A stretch of DNA of 64,000 bases from Xanthomonas campestris pv. phormiicola (GCA_025666215.1 CP102593.1:3299001-3363000); one strand, 5' to 3'; counted from the first letter of the stretch, positions 19,829-29,819 are shown. Program-made: numbers and translations. The notes: generated by a model not told the origin, from the letters alone.

Positions 19829-20836
19829 TCACATGGCCCCGAACAGCTTGCGGTAGCGCGTCGGGGTCAGCGAGAGGCGCCTGCGGAAGTGATGCCGCAG
19901 CGTCTCCGAAGAACCGAATCCGCACAGGGTGGCGATCTCCTCCACCGGGATGGCCGAGCGCTCCAGCATCTCCTTGGCACGCGTCACGCGCGCGCCCGCC
20001 AGCCACTCGCCGGGCGATTGGCCGGTGGTGGCCTGGAACCGGCGCAGGAAGGTCCGCACGCTCATGCCGGCGTCGGCGGCCATCGAGGCGACCGTATGCG
20101 CGCCAGCGAGGTCGCGGGTCACGCCTTCCAGCAGCGTCCCCAGGCGCGAACTTTCCCTGGGCACCGGCACCGGCCGCTCGATGAACTGCGCCTGGCCACC
20201 GTCGCGGTGCGCCGGCATCACCAGGCGGCGCGCGACCTGGTTGGCGATGGCCGGTCCGAAATCGCGGCGCACGATGTGCAGGCACAAATCGATGCCGGCC
20301 GCGCTGCCGGCAGAGGTGAGGATGTCGCCGTCGTCCGTGTACAGCACCGCCGGGTCCACCGACACCTGCGGATACTGCGCCGCCAGCGCCGCTGCGTGGC
20401 GCCAGTGCGTCGTCGCCCTGCGCCCGGCCAGCAGCCCCGCCTGGGCCAGGACGAAGGCGCCGGCGCAGATCGACACCATGCGCGCGCCGCGGCGCTTGGC
20501 TTGCTGCAGTGCGCGGAGCAGGGCCGGCGCAGCGGCGGCATCGGGCCCGCGCCAGCTGGGCACGATGATCGTATGCGCCTGCTGCAGCAGCTCCAGCCCG
20601 CCATCGACGCGCAGCGAGCGCACGCCGAGCGCACGCAGATCGCCCGGCTCCGCCGCCGCGACGGCGAAGCGGTACCAGTTGGGCCCGACCTCCGGGCGCG
20701 GCAAGCCGAAGATCTCGGTCGCGATGCCGAATTCGAACAACCCCAGTTGGTCGTAGGCCAGCACCACGACGAGCGGCGCATGCGGGACCGGACGGCGCGA
20801 TGCAGGCTTTGGCATGATCTTGACGATATATGGCAT
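19829..20836 (-). CDS. GlxA/FtrA-type transcriptional activator (DJ-1/PfpI-like domain plus AraC HTH)
   Basis: A 335-residue regulator. An N-terminal class-I glutamine-amidotransferase-like domain (VVVLAYDQLGLFEFGIATEIFG, SICAGAFVLAQAGLLAGRRATTHW with the nucleophile-elbow Cys) precedes a C-terminal AraC/XylS double HTH (VASMAADAGMSVRTFLRRFQ, EEIATLCGFGSSETLRHHFRR). The start could also be the Met at 20812. It is divergent from the DUF3088 gene, 78 bp away. The 190 bp between its stop and dmeF show no gene. Confidence 0.9.
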   Translation of the reverse strand: MPYIVKIMPKPASRRPVPHAPLVVVLAYDQLGLFEFGIATEIFGLPRPEVGPNWYRFAVAAAEPGDLRALGVRSLRVDGGLELLQQAHTIIVPSWRGPDAAAAPALLRALQQAKRRGARMVSICAGAFVLAQAGLLAGRRATTHWRHAAALAAQYPQVSVDPAVLYTDDGDILTSAGSAAGIDLCLHIVRRDFGPAIANQVARRLVMPAHRDGGQAQFIERPVPVPRESSRLGTLLEGVTRDLAGAHTVASMAADAGMSVRTFLRRFQATTGQSPGEWLAGARVTRAKEMLERSAIPVEEIATLCGFGSSETLRHHFRRRLSLTPTRYRKLFGAM

Positions 20837-20914
20837 TCACGCCACTTTCAAGGCAGGTTTTTGCATCGCAACATCATCTTCACGCGCTTGCCTCACCACC
20901 GGCTCAGGACCGCA

Positions 20915-21268
20915 ATGAACATCTGCCCGACCCGCGACACGCTGTTCCTCGCCGCTCCCGGCTTCCACGTCGACGGCCAGGGGCCGTTCTACTGCGGCGA
21001 CGGGATCGCGATCGAGGGAGTGCTGGCGCTGTATCCCCAGGTGCTGGCGTGGCTCGACGTGCAGCGCATCGCCTTCGAGCGCCCACGCTCGGCGGTGGTG
21101 GCCTTGCTCGGCGAGGCGCACCAGTCGCTGCCGGTGCTGGTGCTGGCCGGCGACTCCGACACGCATGGGGTCGCCTTCACGCTGCACGGACGCCTGCGCT
21201 TCAACGACCAGCCCGACGCCATTCGCCGCTACCTGTCGGCACGCGGCGGGCTGCCCAGCCAGCGCTAG
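20915..21268 (+). CDS. DUF3088 domain protein
   Basis: 117 residues matching the DUF3088 pattern: RDTLFLAAPGFHVDGQGPFYC, AIEGVLALYPQVLAWLDVQRI, VVALLGEAHQSLPVLVLAGD, DAIRRYLSARGGLP. Family members usually read FYCPHC, a thioredoxin-like CxxC; here the second Cys is lost (FYCGDG), so redox chemistry through a disulfide is unlikely. The start at 20915 is the first Met of the domain. It is divergent from the FtrA-type regulator, a likely controller. Function unknown. Confidence 0.8.
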   Translation: MNICPTRDTLFLAAPGFHVDGQGPFYCGDGIAIEGVLALYPQVLAWLDVQRIAFERPRSAVVALLGEAHQSLPVLVLAGDSDTHGVAFTLHGRLRFNDQPDAIRRYLSARGGLPSQR

Positions 21269-21341
21269 CCGTGCAGACCCTGCGCGCGTCGTCGCACGCT
21301 CGCGTGCGCACGTTCCCTCCGCATCCTTCCTGGAGCGCATC

Positions 21342-23516
21342 ATGAGCAGACCGACCCTCATCGCCCTGGCCATCGCCGCCGGCGTCCCGTCGACGGCGGC
21401 CGCCCAGGATTCCACCACCACCGCGCCCGCGGAACAGGAGGCCAAGACGCTCGACGCGCTGGTGGTCAGCGGCAGGGTGCGGTCGCTGGAACAGTTCACC
21501 CCGACCGGCAGCCGCCTGAACCTGTCGGCGCGGCAGACGCCGGCATCGCTGGACTCGGTCAACGCCGCGGCCATGGAAGCGCACGGCCTGCAGACCGTCG
21601 AGAAGGCCGCCGAAAGCCTGCCGGGAGTCAACACCGGCGGTTCGCCCGGCAACCCGGCCACGTTCTCGATGCGCGGCTTCACCGACGGGCAGATCACCAT
21701 CCTGCACAACGGCCTGTATCTGGGGCCGTCGAACATGACCAACCGGCCGCAGAACACCTTCAACCTGCAGAGCGTGGAGGTGCTGAAGGGTCCGGCATCG
21801 GTGATCTACGGCCAGGGCGCGGTGGGAGGCGCGGTCAATGTCACCAACAAGGCCCCCACCTTCGGCCCGACCCAGTACGAACTGATGGCCGGCATCTCGC
21901 GGTTCGGCGGCAGGGAGGCAGGCGTCGGCGCGGGCGGCGGACTCAGCGACACGCTGGCGTACCGGTTCGACATCAGCCGGCTGTCCTCCGACGGCTACGT
22001 GCATGGCGCGAACTCGAGCGCGCTGAATGCCACGTTCTCGCTGCTGTGGCGCCCACGCGACGACTTCAGCGCGCAGCTGTCCATCGACTACGCCAACGAC
22101 AACCCGACCACCTACTTCGGCACCCCGCTGGTGCCGGCCGCCAGCGCCAAGGATCCGATTCGCGGACTGCTCGCCGCGCCCAACGGCTACGTCGTGGACC
22201 GCGCGATGCGCGGCAACAACTACAACGTGGCCGACGCCGACATCGCCGCGCACCAGGTGTGGCCGCAGGCCTTGCTGAAATGGACGCTGGGCGAGGGAAT
22301 CACGCTGCAGAACCTGAGCTACTACTTCCGCGCGTCGCGGCGCTGGATCAACGCCGAGAGCTACACCTACGACACCGCCACCTCGCGCATCGACCGCGAC
22401 CGCTTCTTCGTGTTCCACGAGCAACGGCTCTGGGGCAACCAGACCAGCCTCACCGTCGACCGCCCGCTCGGCCGGTTCGGCAACCGCTTCGTGGTCGGCG
22501 TCGACTACAGCGACCTGGATTTCGTGCGCGACCGCGGCTTCCCCGACGGCGACAGCGTCGATCCCTATTCGCACGGACCGAGCGGGAGTTTCGGCGACAT
22601 CGTGCGCCGCCGCAACCCGACGCAATGGCGCAACGTCGCGGTGTTCTTCGAAGACGCGCTGGACCTGAGCGACCGCTTCAAGCTGGTCACCGGCGGGCGC
22701 CACGAGCAGCTGGACCTGGATCGCAAGAACTACGCGGCGGACGGCAGCTACATCGCGGCGACCAGCTTCTCGCGCACCTACCGGCCGACCAACGCGCGTA
22801 TCGGCCTGGTCTACGAGGCGACGCCCGGCATCACCCCCTATCTTTCCTTCAGCACCGGCACCGATCCGGTCGGATCGAACATCTTCATCGTCAACGCCGG
22901 CGAGAATTTCGGCCTCAGCCGATCGCGCCAGATCGAGGCCGGGGTCAAGGCGGCGACCGCGGACCACCGGTTCAGCGGCACCCTGGCCGCCTACGCCATC
23001 CGGCGCGAGAACATCCTGGCGCTGACCCAGCAGGACGTGCTGAGCAACGTCGGCGCGCAGACCTCGCGCGGCATCGAGTTGAGCGGCGACGCACAGCTGA
23101 CCGCGCAGTGGAGCCTCAACGCCAACTACGCCTACACCGATGCGAAGTACCGGGATTTCATCGACAGCAACACCGGACTGGATGCCTCGGGCAATCGCCC
23201 GACGAACGTGCCGCAGAGCGTGTTCAATGCCTGGACCAGCGTGCGTGGCATCGCCGGGCTGCCGCTGGAGGCCGGGCTCGGGGTGCGCCGCGTCGGCAAG
23301 CGCTACGGAAACACCGCCAACACGCTCAGGCTGGACCCGTATGTGCTCGGCAACGCCTACCTGACCTACGATCTCAGCGCGTCGGTCTCGCTCAGCCTGC
23401 ATGTCGAGAACCTGTCCGACAAGGACTACGTGCAGTGGGCCGACATCTACTATCCGGGCCAGGTGATCCTGGGCGAGCCGCGCAGCTACGAGCTCAGCCT
23501 GCATGCCCGCTTCTAG
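21342..23516 (+). CDS. TonB-dependent siderophore receptor
   Basis: A 724-residue outer-membrane receptor of the FhuA/FoxA/FpvA class. It has a short signal peptide to about AAAQD, a TonB-box-like DALVVSG, a plug domain (AESLPGVNTGGSPGNPATFSMRGF, VEVLKGPASVIYGQGAVGGAVN) and a 22-strand barrel ending in Phe (LSLHARF). The plug motifs are those of siderophore rather than sugar receptors. The start at 21342 follows a weak GGAG. The next gene, a PepSY inner-membrane protein, overlaps the 3' end by 14 nt, so the pair works as uptake plus processing. Confidence 0.9.
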   Translation: MSRPTLIALAIAAGVPSTAAAQDSTTTAPAEQEAKTLDALVVSGRVRSLEQFTPTGSRLNLSARQTPASLDSVNAAAMEAHGLQTVEKAAESLPGVNTGGSPGNPATFSMRGFTDGQITILHNGLYLGPSNMTNRPQNTFNLQSVEVLKGPASVIYGQGAVGGAVNVTNKAPTFGPTQYELMAGISRFGGREAGVGAGGGLSDTLAYRFDISRLSSDGYVHGANSSALNATFSLLWRPRDDFSAQLSIDYANDNPTTYFGTPLVPAASAKDPIRGLLAAPNGYVVDRAMRGNNYNVADADIAAHQVWPQALLKWTLGEGITLQNLSYYFRASRRWINAESYTYDTATSRIDRDRFFVFHEQRLWGNQTSLTVDRPLGRFGNRFVVGVDYSDLDFVRDRGFPDGDSVDPYSHGPSGSFGDIVRRRNPTQWRNVAVFFEDALDLSDRFKLVTGGRHEQLDLDRKNYAADGSYIAATSFSRTYRPTNARIGLVYEATPGITPYLSFSTGTDPVGSNIFIVNAGENFGLSRSRQIEAGVKAATADHRFSGTLAAYAIRRENILALTQQDVLSNVGAQTSRGIELSGDAQLTAQWSLNANYAYTDAKYRDFIDSNTGLDASGNRPTNVPQSVFNAWTSVRGIAGLPLEAGLGVRRVGKRYGNTANTLRLDPYVLGNAYLTYDLSASVSLSLHVENLSDKDYVQWADIYYPGQVILGEPRSYELSLHARF

Positions 23517-24984
23517 CGCCTCCGATCGCTGGCGCGCCATGCTGCGCTGGCTGTCCTGGTTCCATCGCTGGACCGGCGTGGCGTTCTGCCTGGCATTCGC
23601 GGTCTGGTTCGGCAGCGGCCTGGTCATGGTGTTCGTGCCGTTTCCGTCGTTGCCGGAGCAGGCCCGCCTGGCGCGCAGCGAGGTTCCGCGGCTGGCGCAG
23701 GTGCGGGTCGATCCGGCCGCCGCCCTGCAGGCGGCAGGCGGCGGCAGCGAGTTGCGGCTGATCGCGGTGGCAGGTCATGCGCGCTATGTGGTGGGGCGCG
23801 GGCGCACCCAGGTGGCGGTCGATGCGACCAGCGGCAAGCCGGCCGGCCCGCTCGACGCGCCGACCGCCGGGGCGGTGGCTGCACGCTTCGCCGGTACGGC
23901 GGCGGACCGGGTGAGCGCGGCGTTCGACTACGACCAATGGGTGGTGCACCAGAAGTTCGATGCATGGCGGCCGTTCTATCGCGTCGCCATCGCCGATGCC
24001 CCGCGTACGCAGCTGTACGTCTCGGTGCGCACCGGCGAAATCGTGCAGCGCACGCTGGCCTGGGAGCGGGCCTGGAACTGGGTCGGTTCGGTCCCGCACT
24101 GGCTGTATTTCACCGTGCTGCGGCAGCGTTTCGCCGCCTGGGACTGGACGGTCTGGTGCCTGGCCCTCGGCGCACTGGCCGGGGCCAGCGCGGGCACCTA
24201 CCTCGGCCTCTACCGGAGCTACCAGCGCGTGGCGATGCGGCGCCCCGGCTGGTCGCCGTTCAAGGGCTGCTGGCGCTGGCACCACGGCCTCGGGCTGGCC
24301 GCCGCGCCGTTCGTGTTGACCTGGATTTTCAGCGGGTGGCTGTCGATGGACCACGGCCGGCTGTTCTCGCGCGGCATCCCCGACCCGGCGGCTGCCGAGC
24401 GTTACGCAGGAACGTCGCTGCAGCGCGCGTTGCAACCGGTACCGGCCACGGCATTGCGAACGCTGCAGGGGTCGACCGAGCTTGCGTTCAACGTCGTCGG
24501 CGGCCATCCAGTGGCGGTGGCGAGGACGGGCTCGGCTTCGCGCGTGGAGGTGCTGGACGGCTCCGCCGGCAATGGCCTGCGCAGCGCGCTGCCGCCCGGG
24601 TTGATCGATGCAGCCGTGCAGCGCGCCTGGCCGCAGGCCGCACGGCGATCGCCCGCGGCACGCAACGACGCGCTGTACCGCGCCGCGGACGCGATTCCAG
24701 CGGATGCATTGCGCTACGGGCTTTCGGCGCCGACCGGCGCCGATCTGTACATCGACGCGGCAAGCGGTCGCCCGCTGCTGCAACTGGACACCAGCCGCCG
24801 GGCTTACGACTGGATGTACTTCGCGCTGCACACCACCCGGTTCCCCGGGCTGGTCGAGCACCCCACCCTGCGACGCGTCCTGCAGGTGCTGCCGCTGCTG
24901 CTCGGGCTGGCATTTTCGATGACCGGCATCGTGCTCGGTTTCAGGCGCCTGCGAACCAGTTGGCCGCGCAGCGCCGTGCCGTAG
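23503..24984 (+). CDS. PepSY-associated transmembrane protein, probable siderophore-iron reductase partner
   Basis: 493 residues with the PepSY-TM architecture: an N-terminal helix (WFHRWTGVAFCLAFAVWFGSGLVM), a periplasmic PepSY region, two central TM helices, the conserved WRWHHGLGLAAAPFVLTWIFSG, a second periplasmic region, and a C-terminal helix (VLQVLPLLLGLAFSMTGIVLGFRRL). His residues in the first and central helices could carry heme. It overlaps the siderophore receptor gene and is translationally coupled to it. The related FoxB of Pseudomonas acts in ferrisiderophore uptake and reduction; that role is inferred from family and context. Confidence 0.82.
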   Translation: MPASSASDRWRAMLRWLSWFHRWTGVAFCLAFAVWFGSGLVMVFVPFPSLPEQARLARSEVPRLAQVRVDPAAALQAAGGGSELRLIAVAGHARYVVGRGRTQVAVDATSGKPAGPLDAPTAGAVAARFAGTAADRVSAAFDYDQWVVHQKFDAWRPFYRVAIADAPRTQLYVSVRTGEIVQRTLAWERAWNWVGSVPHWLYFTVLRQRFAAWDWTVWCLALGALAGASAGTYLGLYRSYQRVAMRRPGWSPFKGCWRWHHGLGLAAAPFVLTWIFSGWLSMDHGRLFSRGIPDPAAAERYAGTSLQRALQPVPATALRTLQGSTELAFNVVGGHPVAVARTGSASRVEVLDGSAGNGLRSALPPGLIDAAVQRAWPQAARRSPAARNDALYRAADAIPADALRYGLSAPTGADLYIDAASGRPLLQLDTSRRAYDWMYFALHTTRFPGLVEHPTLRRVLQVLPLLLGLAFSMTGIVLGFRRLRTSWPRSAVP

Positions 24985-25074
24985 CCTGCCGTACGCATCT
25001 CGGCGACGCGGCGACGCGCAACCGCCCGCGCGTGGCGAGCGGCGGACACCGCGCGCCGCCGCTCGCGGTGCGAC

Positions 25075-26238
25075 TCACTGCGCGCAGGTCTTCAGGCGCA
25101 GGCTGCGCGCGATGTCGCGCCAGTCGAACGCGGCCACCGCCTGGTCGTCGTGCAGGGCGTAGAACACGCCCTGCGGGAAGCGCGCGTCGCCGCGCTGGTC
25201 CAGCCATACGCCGTCGGTGTTGGCGGTGACCTTGCCGGCGAAGGCGCCGACGTGCGCCAGGGTCTGCCGGTCGAACACATGGAACAGGCTGCGGTCCTTG
25301 AACTGGTCGGTGCCGATCCAGTAGCCGCTGCCGTCGGCGCAGCTCAGCAAGGCGATGCCCTCGGCCTGCGCCTTGTACAGGTCCGCGCCGACGTCGCGGC
25401 CGCGGTACTTGCCGTCGGCCAGGCCGTATTCGCGCAGGCGGGTGCCGCTGGCCACGTCTTCCTCGGCCAGCAGCAGGCGGTCGTGCGCCGGATCGGCGTA
25501 CACCGATTCGGCAATGCGGATCGCACCTGCCGCGGAGGTCTCGCCGAAGGTCTGGGTCAGCGTCGCGGTCCAGGCCCTGCCTTGCCTGCGCAGCTGGTAG
25601 CGGCGGAAGCGCTGGCCCAGCTGCGCCAGCGGCGGCACGGTCTCCTCGTCCGCACCGAGCATGTAGTTGTCGCTGACGATGACCTCGATGCCGCCGTCCT
25701 TCGGCCGCGCCCACAGCCCGTACGGCTTCTTCAGATCCTGGGCGCCGAACAGCGCCACCGACTTGAAGTCCGGCAGCGAGAACGCCTGCACGCGATGGTT
25801 GTCGCGCTCGACCACCAGCGCCAGGTCGCCGACCACGGCGATGCCGTTGGGCCGGTCCATCTGCCCGGGCGCGGCGCCCTTGCCGCCGACGGTGCGCAGG
25901 CGCTGGCCGTTGTCGCCATCGAATACGACCAGTTCGCCGCTCTTCTTGGCGGTGGTGATGACCCAGCGCTGGCCCTGCGGCGTGGTCCAGCTGGCCGGCG
26001 AATCGAGGTTGTCGGCCGGGGTGAATGCGGTGAGGAAGGCTTCGGCGACCACGACGTGCGCCAGCTTGGCATCGCTCAGCAGCGGCTCGTGGTGCGCGCC
26101 TTCGTCTGGTTCGCGGTCGGCGGTCGCCGGCTTGGCGACGGTCGCTGTGGGCGCCGATGGCACATGGGAACAGGCGACGGCCAGCCCGCAGGCCAGCGCC
26201 AGCGCCCTCAAGCGCAGCGCCGAATGCGCGCGCATCAC
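25075..26238 (-). CDS. Beta-propeller phytase-like lipoprotein
   Basis: 387 residues. Signal peptide with lipobox (LACGLAVACSHV, lipidated Cys about residue 23), then a six-bladed propeller of the 3-phytase (BPP) family: DNLDSPASWTTPQ, LVVFDGDNGQRLRTVGG, RPNGIAVVGDLALVVERDNHRVQ, YGLWARPKDGG, IRIAESVYADPAHDRLLLAEED and GIALLSCADGSGYWIGTDQ. The acidic calcium-binding positions look preserved. Its start overlaps the stop of the upstream TBDR gene (ATGA), so it is translationally coupled. It would release phosphate from phytate at the cell surface or periplasm. Confidence 0.88.
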   Translation of the reverse strand: MMRAHSALRLRALALACGLAVACSHVPSAPTATVAKPATADREPDEGAHHEPLLSDAKLAHVVVAEAFLTAFTPADNLDSPASWTTPQGQRWVITTAKKSGELVVFDGDNGQRLRTVGGKGAAPGQMDRPNGIAVVGDLALVVERDNHRVQAFSLPDFKSVALFGAQDLKKPYGLWARPKDGGIEVIVSDNYMLGADEETVPPLAQLGQRFRRYQLRRQGRAWTATLTQTFGETSAAGAIRIAESVYADPAHDRLLLAEEDVASGTRLREYGLADGKYRGRDVGADLYKAQAEGIALLSCADGSGYWIGTDQFKDRSLFHVFDRQTLAHVGAFAGKVTANTDGVWLDQRGDARFPQGVFYALHDDQAVAAFDWRDIARSLRLKTCAQ

Positions 26239-28766
26239 AGCTTCACCCGCACGCCGACGGCGAAGGTACGGCCGTATTCCTCGTATTGCTGGGTATGCGC
26301 ACGCGTGCCCTGGTAGCGTTCCAGCGGCTTGTCGAGCAGGTTGGAGGCGTCGAAGTACAACTGCACGGTATCGGTCACCTGGTAGTCGAGGCTGAAGTCG
26401 AGCTGGGTGTTGGGCGCCACGAAGATATCGTAGTCGCGGGCCTTGCCCAGTTCGTCGAGGTACGCGCTGCGGTACACCGCCGAGAGCCGGGTGGAGAAGC
26501 CGTCGCGTTCGTAGCCGAGGAAGGCGGTGTAGACGTTCCTGGAAGCGCGCGGCAGGGTGAAGTCCTCGCCCTGGCGATCTTCCAGCCCCGGTTCGAACTC
26601 GGTATGCAGCCAGGTGCCGCTGACGCCGCCGAGCAGGCCGTTCCAGCCTTCCGGCAGGAACGCGAACTGCTGCTGCCAGTTGAACTCGGCGCCGTAGACC
26701 TTGGCGCGTTTGCCGTTGATCGCCATGCTGACGTCGTAACCGGCGTAGGCCGGATCGTTGTCGATCACCGTGTCCACGATGTAGCCGTCGATCGACTTGC
26801 CGAACAGGCCCAGCGAGACGATGCCGGTCTTGCCCAGGTAGCGCTCGAACGACAGGTCGAGGTTGGTCGACGCGTAGGGATCCAGGTTCGGATTGCCCAG
26901 TTCCACTTCCTCGTCGTCGTTGTTGATGGTCGCGTGCGGCGCGACCTGGCCGAAGCCGGGCCGCGACACGGTCTTGTTCAGCGCCGCGCGCAGCGACCAG
27001 TCCTCGCCGCCGTTCCAGCGCAGGTGCAGGCCCGGCAACACATTGGTGTAGCGGCTGCTGGCCTGCAGCGCGCTGGCGGCGAACGACTCGCCGTCGTCGC
27101 CGACATCGACCTGGTAGCCGCTGGCCTTGAACCGGGTGCTCTCCACGCGCACGCCGGCGATCACCCGCAGTGCGCCGATCTCCCAGGTGCCCATCGCATA
27201 GGCGGCCAGCACGTCTTCCTTGGCGACGTAGTCCTGCGACAACGCGCCGACCGCATTGCTGCCGACATCGCCGTCGTCGGCGCTGTACTGGCTGCCGTTG
27301 CGCGCCCAGTAGGCGCGCATCGCCGAGGAACTCAACGCCTGGCCCAGGCTGTTGTGGCGGTGTTCGGGCGGCGCCACGGTCCAGTCGGCCAGGTCGATGT
27401 CGGGACCTTCGGACAGCTCGCTCTCGTTCTTGTCCACGTCGCGGTCGCGCCAGCGCCCGAGCAGGCCGAACTTGTAGCTGGCGTTGTCGGCGTCGAAGCG
27501 TACGTCGATCTTTGCGCTGTATTCGTCGTCGTCGGTGCGGCCGGGCGAGAGCACGAACTTGTCGAACACGTAGTTGCCGTTGGACACCCAGTCGTCGCCG
27601 GACAGGCCGATGGCCGGCAGGCGGCCGTTCTGGTCGATGGTCGCGTCGAGATCGTCGCCGTCGTACTTGAAGCGCGCCTCCTTCTCGTCGTTCACCCGCT
27701 CGCGGGTCTTGGTATAGCCGGCCTGGTAGTCCAGCACCGCGCCGCCCAGGTCGTTCTCGCCACCGAAGCTCGCCGCCAGCGTGTCCTGCTGCTTGGTGCG
27801 GTAGCGCACCCGCTTGGACAGCTTGTCCACCGGCGCCGAGTAGGTGCCGTCGCCGTTGGCCTGGATGTCGTCGGCGTCGAAGGAGATCACCGTGTTCTGC
27901 CGGGTCTCGGCATCCTTGAAGCTGCTGAACAGCGTGCGCAGGTAATAGCGGTTGTCCTGGTCCGGATGCCAGTCCAGGTTGAGATTGGCGCCGATGCGCT
28001 TGCGGTCGATGTGGTACTTGCGGCGCTGCTGCTCGACCATGACCAGGTCGCCGTTGTCGATCGCGTCGTACTCGCCTTCGGTGTTGTCGGACTCGAACTC
28101 GCGGTCCTGGTAGTTCAGGCCCAGCGCGATCCCGAACGTGTCGTCGGCGAACAGGTCGCTGTAGTTGAACGCCGCCTTGGGGCTGGTCTTGCCGCTGAGC
28201 TGCTGGTGATTGGCCTCGAGCTTGGCGCGGATGCTGCGGCCGTCGCGATCGAACGCCGAGGCCGACTCGACCAGGATCGCGCCGCCGATCGCATCGCCGG
28301 GCATGTCCGGGGTCGGCGACTTGACCAGCTTCAGCCGCTCGGTGGATTCGGACGGGATCACGTCCATCGGCGCGGCGCGGTTGTCGCTCTCCGGGGTACC
28401 GATGGCGACGCCGTCGATGCTGACGCTGTTGAGCGCCGTGTCCAGCCCGCGCACCACCACGAAACGGCCCTCGCCCTGGTCGCGGGTGACGCTGACCCCG
28501 GGCAGGCGCTGCAGCGATTCGGCCACGTTCTGGTCCGGATAGTCGCCGACTTCGTCGGCCGAGACCGCGTCCAGGATCGCATCGGACTCGCGCTTGAGGT
28601 CCACCGCGCGGGCCTGGGCCTCGAGTTGCGGGCGGACTTCGACCCGATCCAGGTCGATCGCCGCATCGGCGGCGTCGGCGGCCTGCGCGCCGCAGGCGGC
28701 GCAGGCGACGCCCAGGCCGAACGCGATCGCCACGAACAACGGAGTCTTGCTAGGCACGGTATGCAC
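26235..28766 (-). CDS. TonB-dependent receptor coupled to phytase
   Basis: An 843-residue outer-membrane receptor. No ATG is suitable. The GTG at 28766 (VHTVPSKTPLFVAIAFGLGV) gives a signal peptide ending near AQAAD and is preceded by AGAGGGGGA. It has an IDLDRVEV TonB-box-like segment, plug motifs LQRLPGVSVTRDQGEGRFVVVRG and LVKSPTPDMPGDAIGGAI, and a barrel ending VGVRVKL. The stop overlaps the phytase start by 4 nt. The ligand is probably phytate, its metal complexes or an inositol phosphate product, as in other receptor-phytase pairs. This is inference from the operon. Confidence 0.9.
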   Translation of the reverse strand: MHTVPSKTPLFVAIAFGLGVACAACGAQAADAADAAIDLDRVEVRPQLEAQARAVDLKRESDAILDAVSADEVGDYPDQNVAESLQRLPGVSVTRDQGEGRFVVVRGLDTALNSVSIDGVAIGTPESDNRAAPMDVIPSESTERLKLVKSPTPDMPGDAIGGAILVESASAFDRDGRSIRAKLEANHQQLSGKTSPKAAFNYSDLFADDTFGIALGLNYQDREFESDNTEGEYDAIDNGDLVMVEQQRRKYHIDRKRIGANLNLDWHPDQDNRYYLRTLFSSFKDAETRQNTVISFDADDIQANGDGTYSAPVDKLSKRVRYRTKQQDTLAASFGGENDLGGAVLDYQAGYTKTRERVNDEKEARFKYDGDDLDATIDQNGRLPAIGLSGDDWVSNGNYVFDKFVLSPGRTDDDEYSAKIDVRFDADNASYKFGLLGRWRDRDVDKNESELSEGPDIDLADWTVAPPEHRHNSLGQALSSSAMRAYWARNGSQYSADDGDVGSNAVGALSQDYVAKEDVLAAYAMGTWEIGALRVIAGVRVESTRFKASGYQVDVGDDGESFAASALQASSRYTNVLPGLHLRWNGGEDWSLRAALNKTVSRPGFGQVAPHATINNDDEEVELGNPNLDPYASTNLDLSFERYLGKTGIVSLGLFGKSIDGYIVDTVIDNDPAYAGYDVSMAINGKRAKVYGAEFNWQQQFAFLPEGWNGLLGGVSGTWLHTEFEPGLEDRQGEDFTLPRASRNVYTAFLGYERDGFSTRLSAVYRSAYLDELGKARDYDIFVAPNTQLDFSLDYQVTDTVQLYFDASNLLDKPLERYQGTRAHTQQYEEYGRTFAVGVRVKL

Positions 28767-28915
28767 GGACGCGGATCCCCCTCTAACGTTAAGAATTGGG
28801 AAACAACATATTTCCGACACGTTGCGTGCTAGTGACACGCCGGCCCCGGACAGGCAGCTGGCGGCCACGGAGCCGGCTGCGGCACACTGTGCGCACCCCC
28901 GTTGCGAGTGCGCCC

Positions 28916-29548
28916 ATGAAGATCGTCGAAGTCCGCCATCCGCTGGTGCAGCACAAGATCGGCCTACTGCGCGATGCCGCACTGAGCACCAAGGGCTTCC
29001 GCGAACTGGTCACCGAATTGGGCACCCTGCTCGGCTACGAGGCCACCGCCGATCTGGAAACCGAGACGCACACGATGGACGGCTGGGCCGGCCCCACCCA
29101 GGTGCAGCGCATCGCCGGCGCCAAGATCACTCTGGTGCCGATCCTGCGCGCGGGGCTGGGCATGCTGCCCGGCGTGCTGGCGCTGATCCCGGCGGCGCGG
29201 GTCAGCGTGGTCGGCCTGCAGCGCGACGAGGAGACGCTGCAACCGGTGCCGTACTTCGAGCGCCTCACCGGCCGCCTGGAGGAACGCGACGCGCTGATCC
29301 TGGACCCGATGCTGGCCACCGGCGGCACCCTGATCGCCACCGTGGACATGCTCAAGCGCGCCGGCGCGCGGCGGATCAAGGGCATCTTCCTGGTCGCCGC
29401 ACCGGAAGGACTGCGCGCGCTGGAAGCGGCGCATCCGGACGTGGAGGTCTATACCGCCGCGATCGACGACCACCTCAACGACAAGGGCTACATCCTGCCC
29501 GGCCTCGGCGACGCCGGCGACCGCATCTTCGGCACCCGGGTGGGCTGA
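28916..29548 (+). CDS. upp: Uracil phosphoribosyltransferase
   Basis: A 210-residue pyrimidine salvage enzyme that makes UMP from uracil and PRPP. The start at 28916 ([19 protein letters not shown]) is the family start. PRPP-binding loop [17 protein letters not shown], uracil-site region [17 protein letters not shown] at the C-terminus, and [14 protein letters not shown] are all intact. It is divergent from the phytase-linked receptor gene. Confidence 0.97.
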   Translation: MKIVEVRHPLVQHKIGLLRDAALSTKGFRELVTELGTLLGYEATADLETETHTMDGWAGPTQVQRIAGAKITLVPILRAGLGMLPGVLALIPAARVSVVGLQRDEETLQPVPYFERLTGRLEERDALILDPMLATGGTLIATVDMLKRAGARRIKGIFLVAAPEGLRALEAAHPDVEVYTAAIDDHLNDKGYILPGLGDAGDRIFGTRVG

Positions 29549-29819
29549 GCCGCGGCGATCGCACTGGCGGAAACCGATGGCAGCTTATGTCAATGAAAAA
29601 ATGCATCGGCAGACGCCGCCAAACAATCTTTACTCCTGAAATTCCACCTGGCACTCCTGAATACCTTCTTTCATATTCGTGAATCCGCGCTCCGATAAGC
29701 TGACCGCGCACAGGAGGAACTCCTGCTTTTGCTCGCAGCAGCCCAGCTTGTAGCGTGCAAGGATGTCCCCATGTCGACGGCATATACAGGCAACATCGGC
29801 ACGACAGGAGTGCAGCAAC

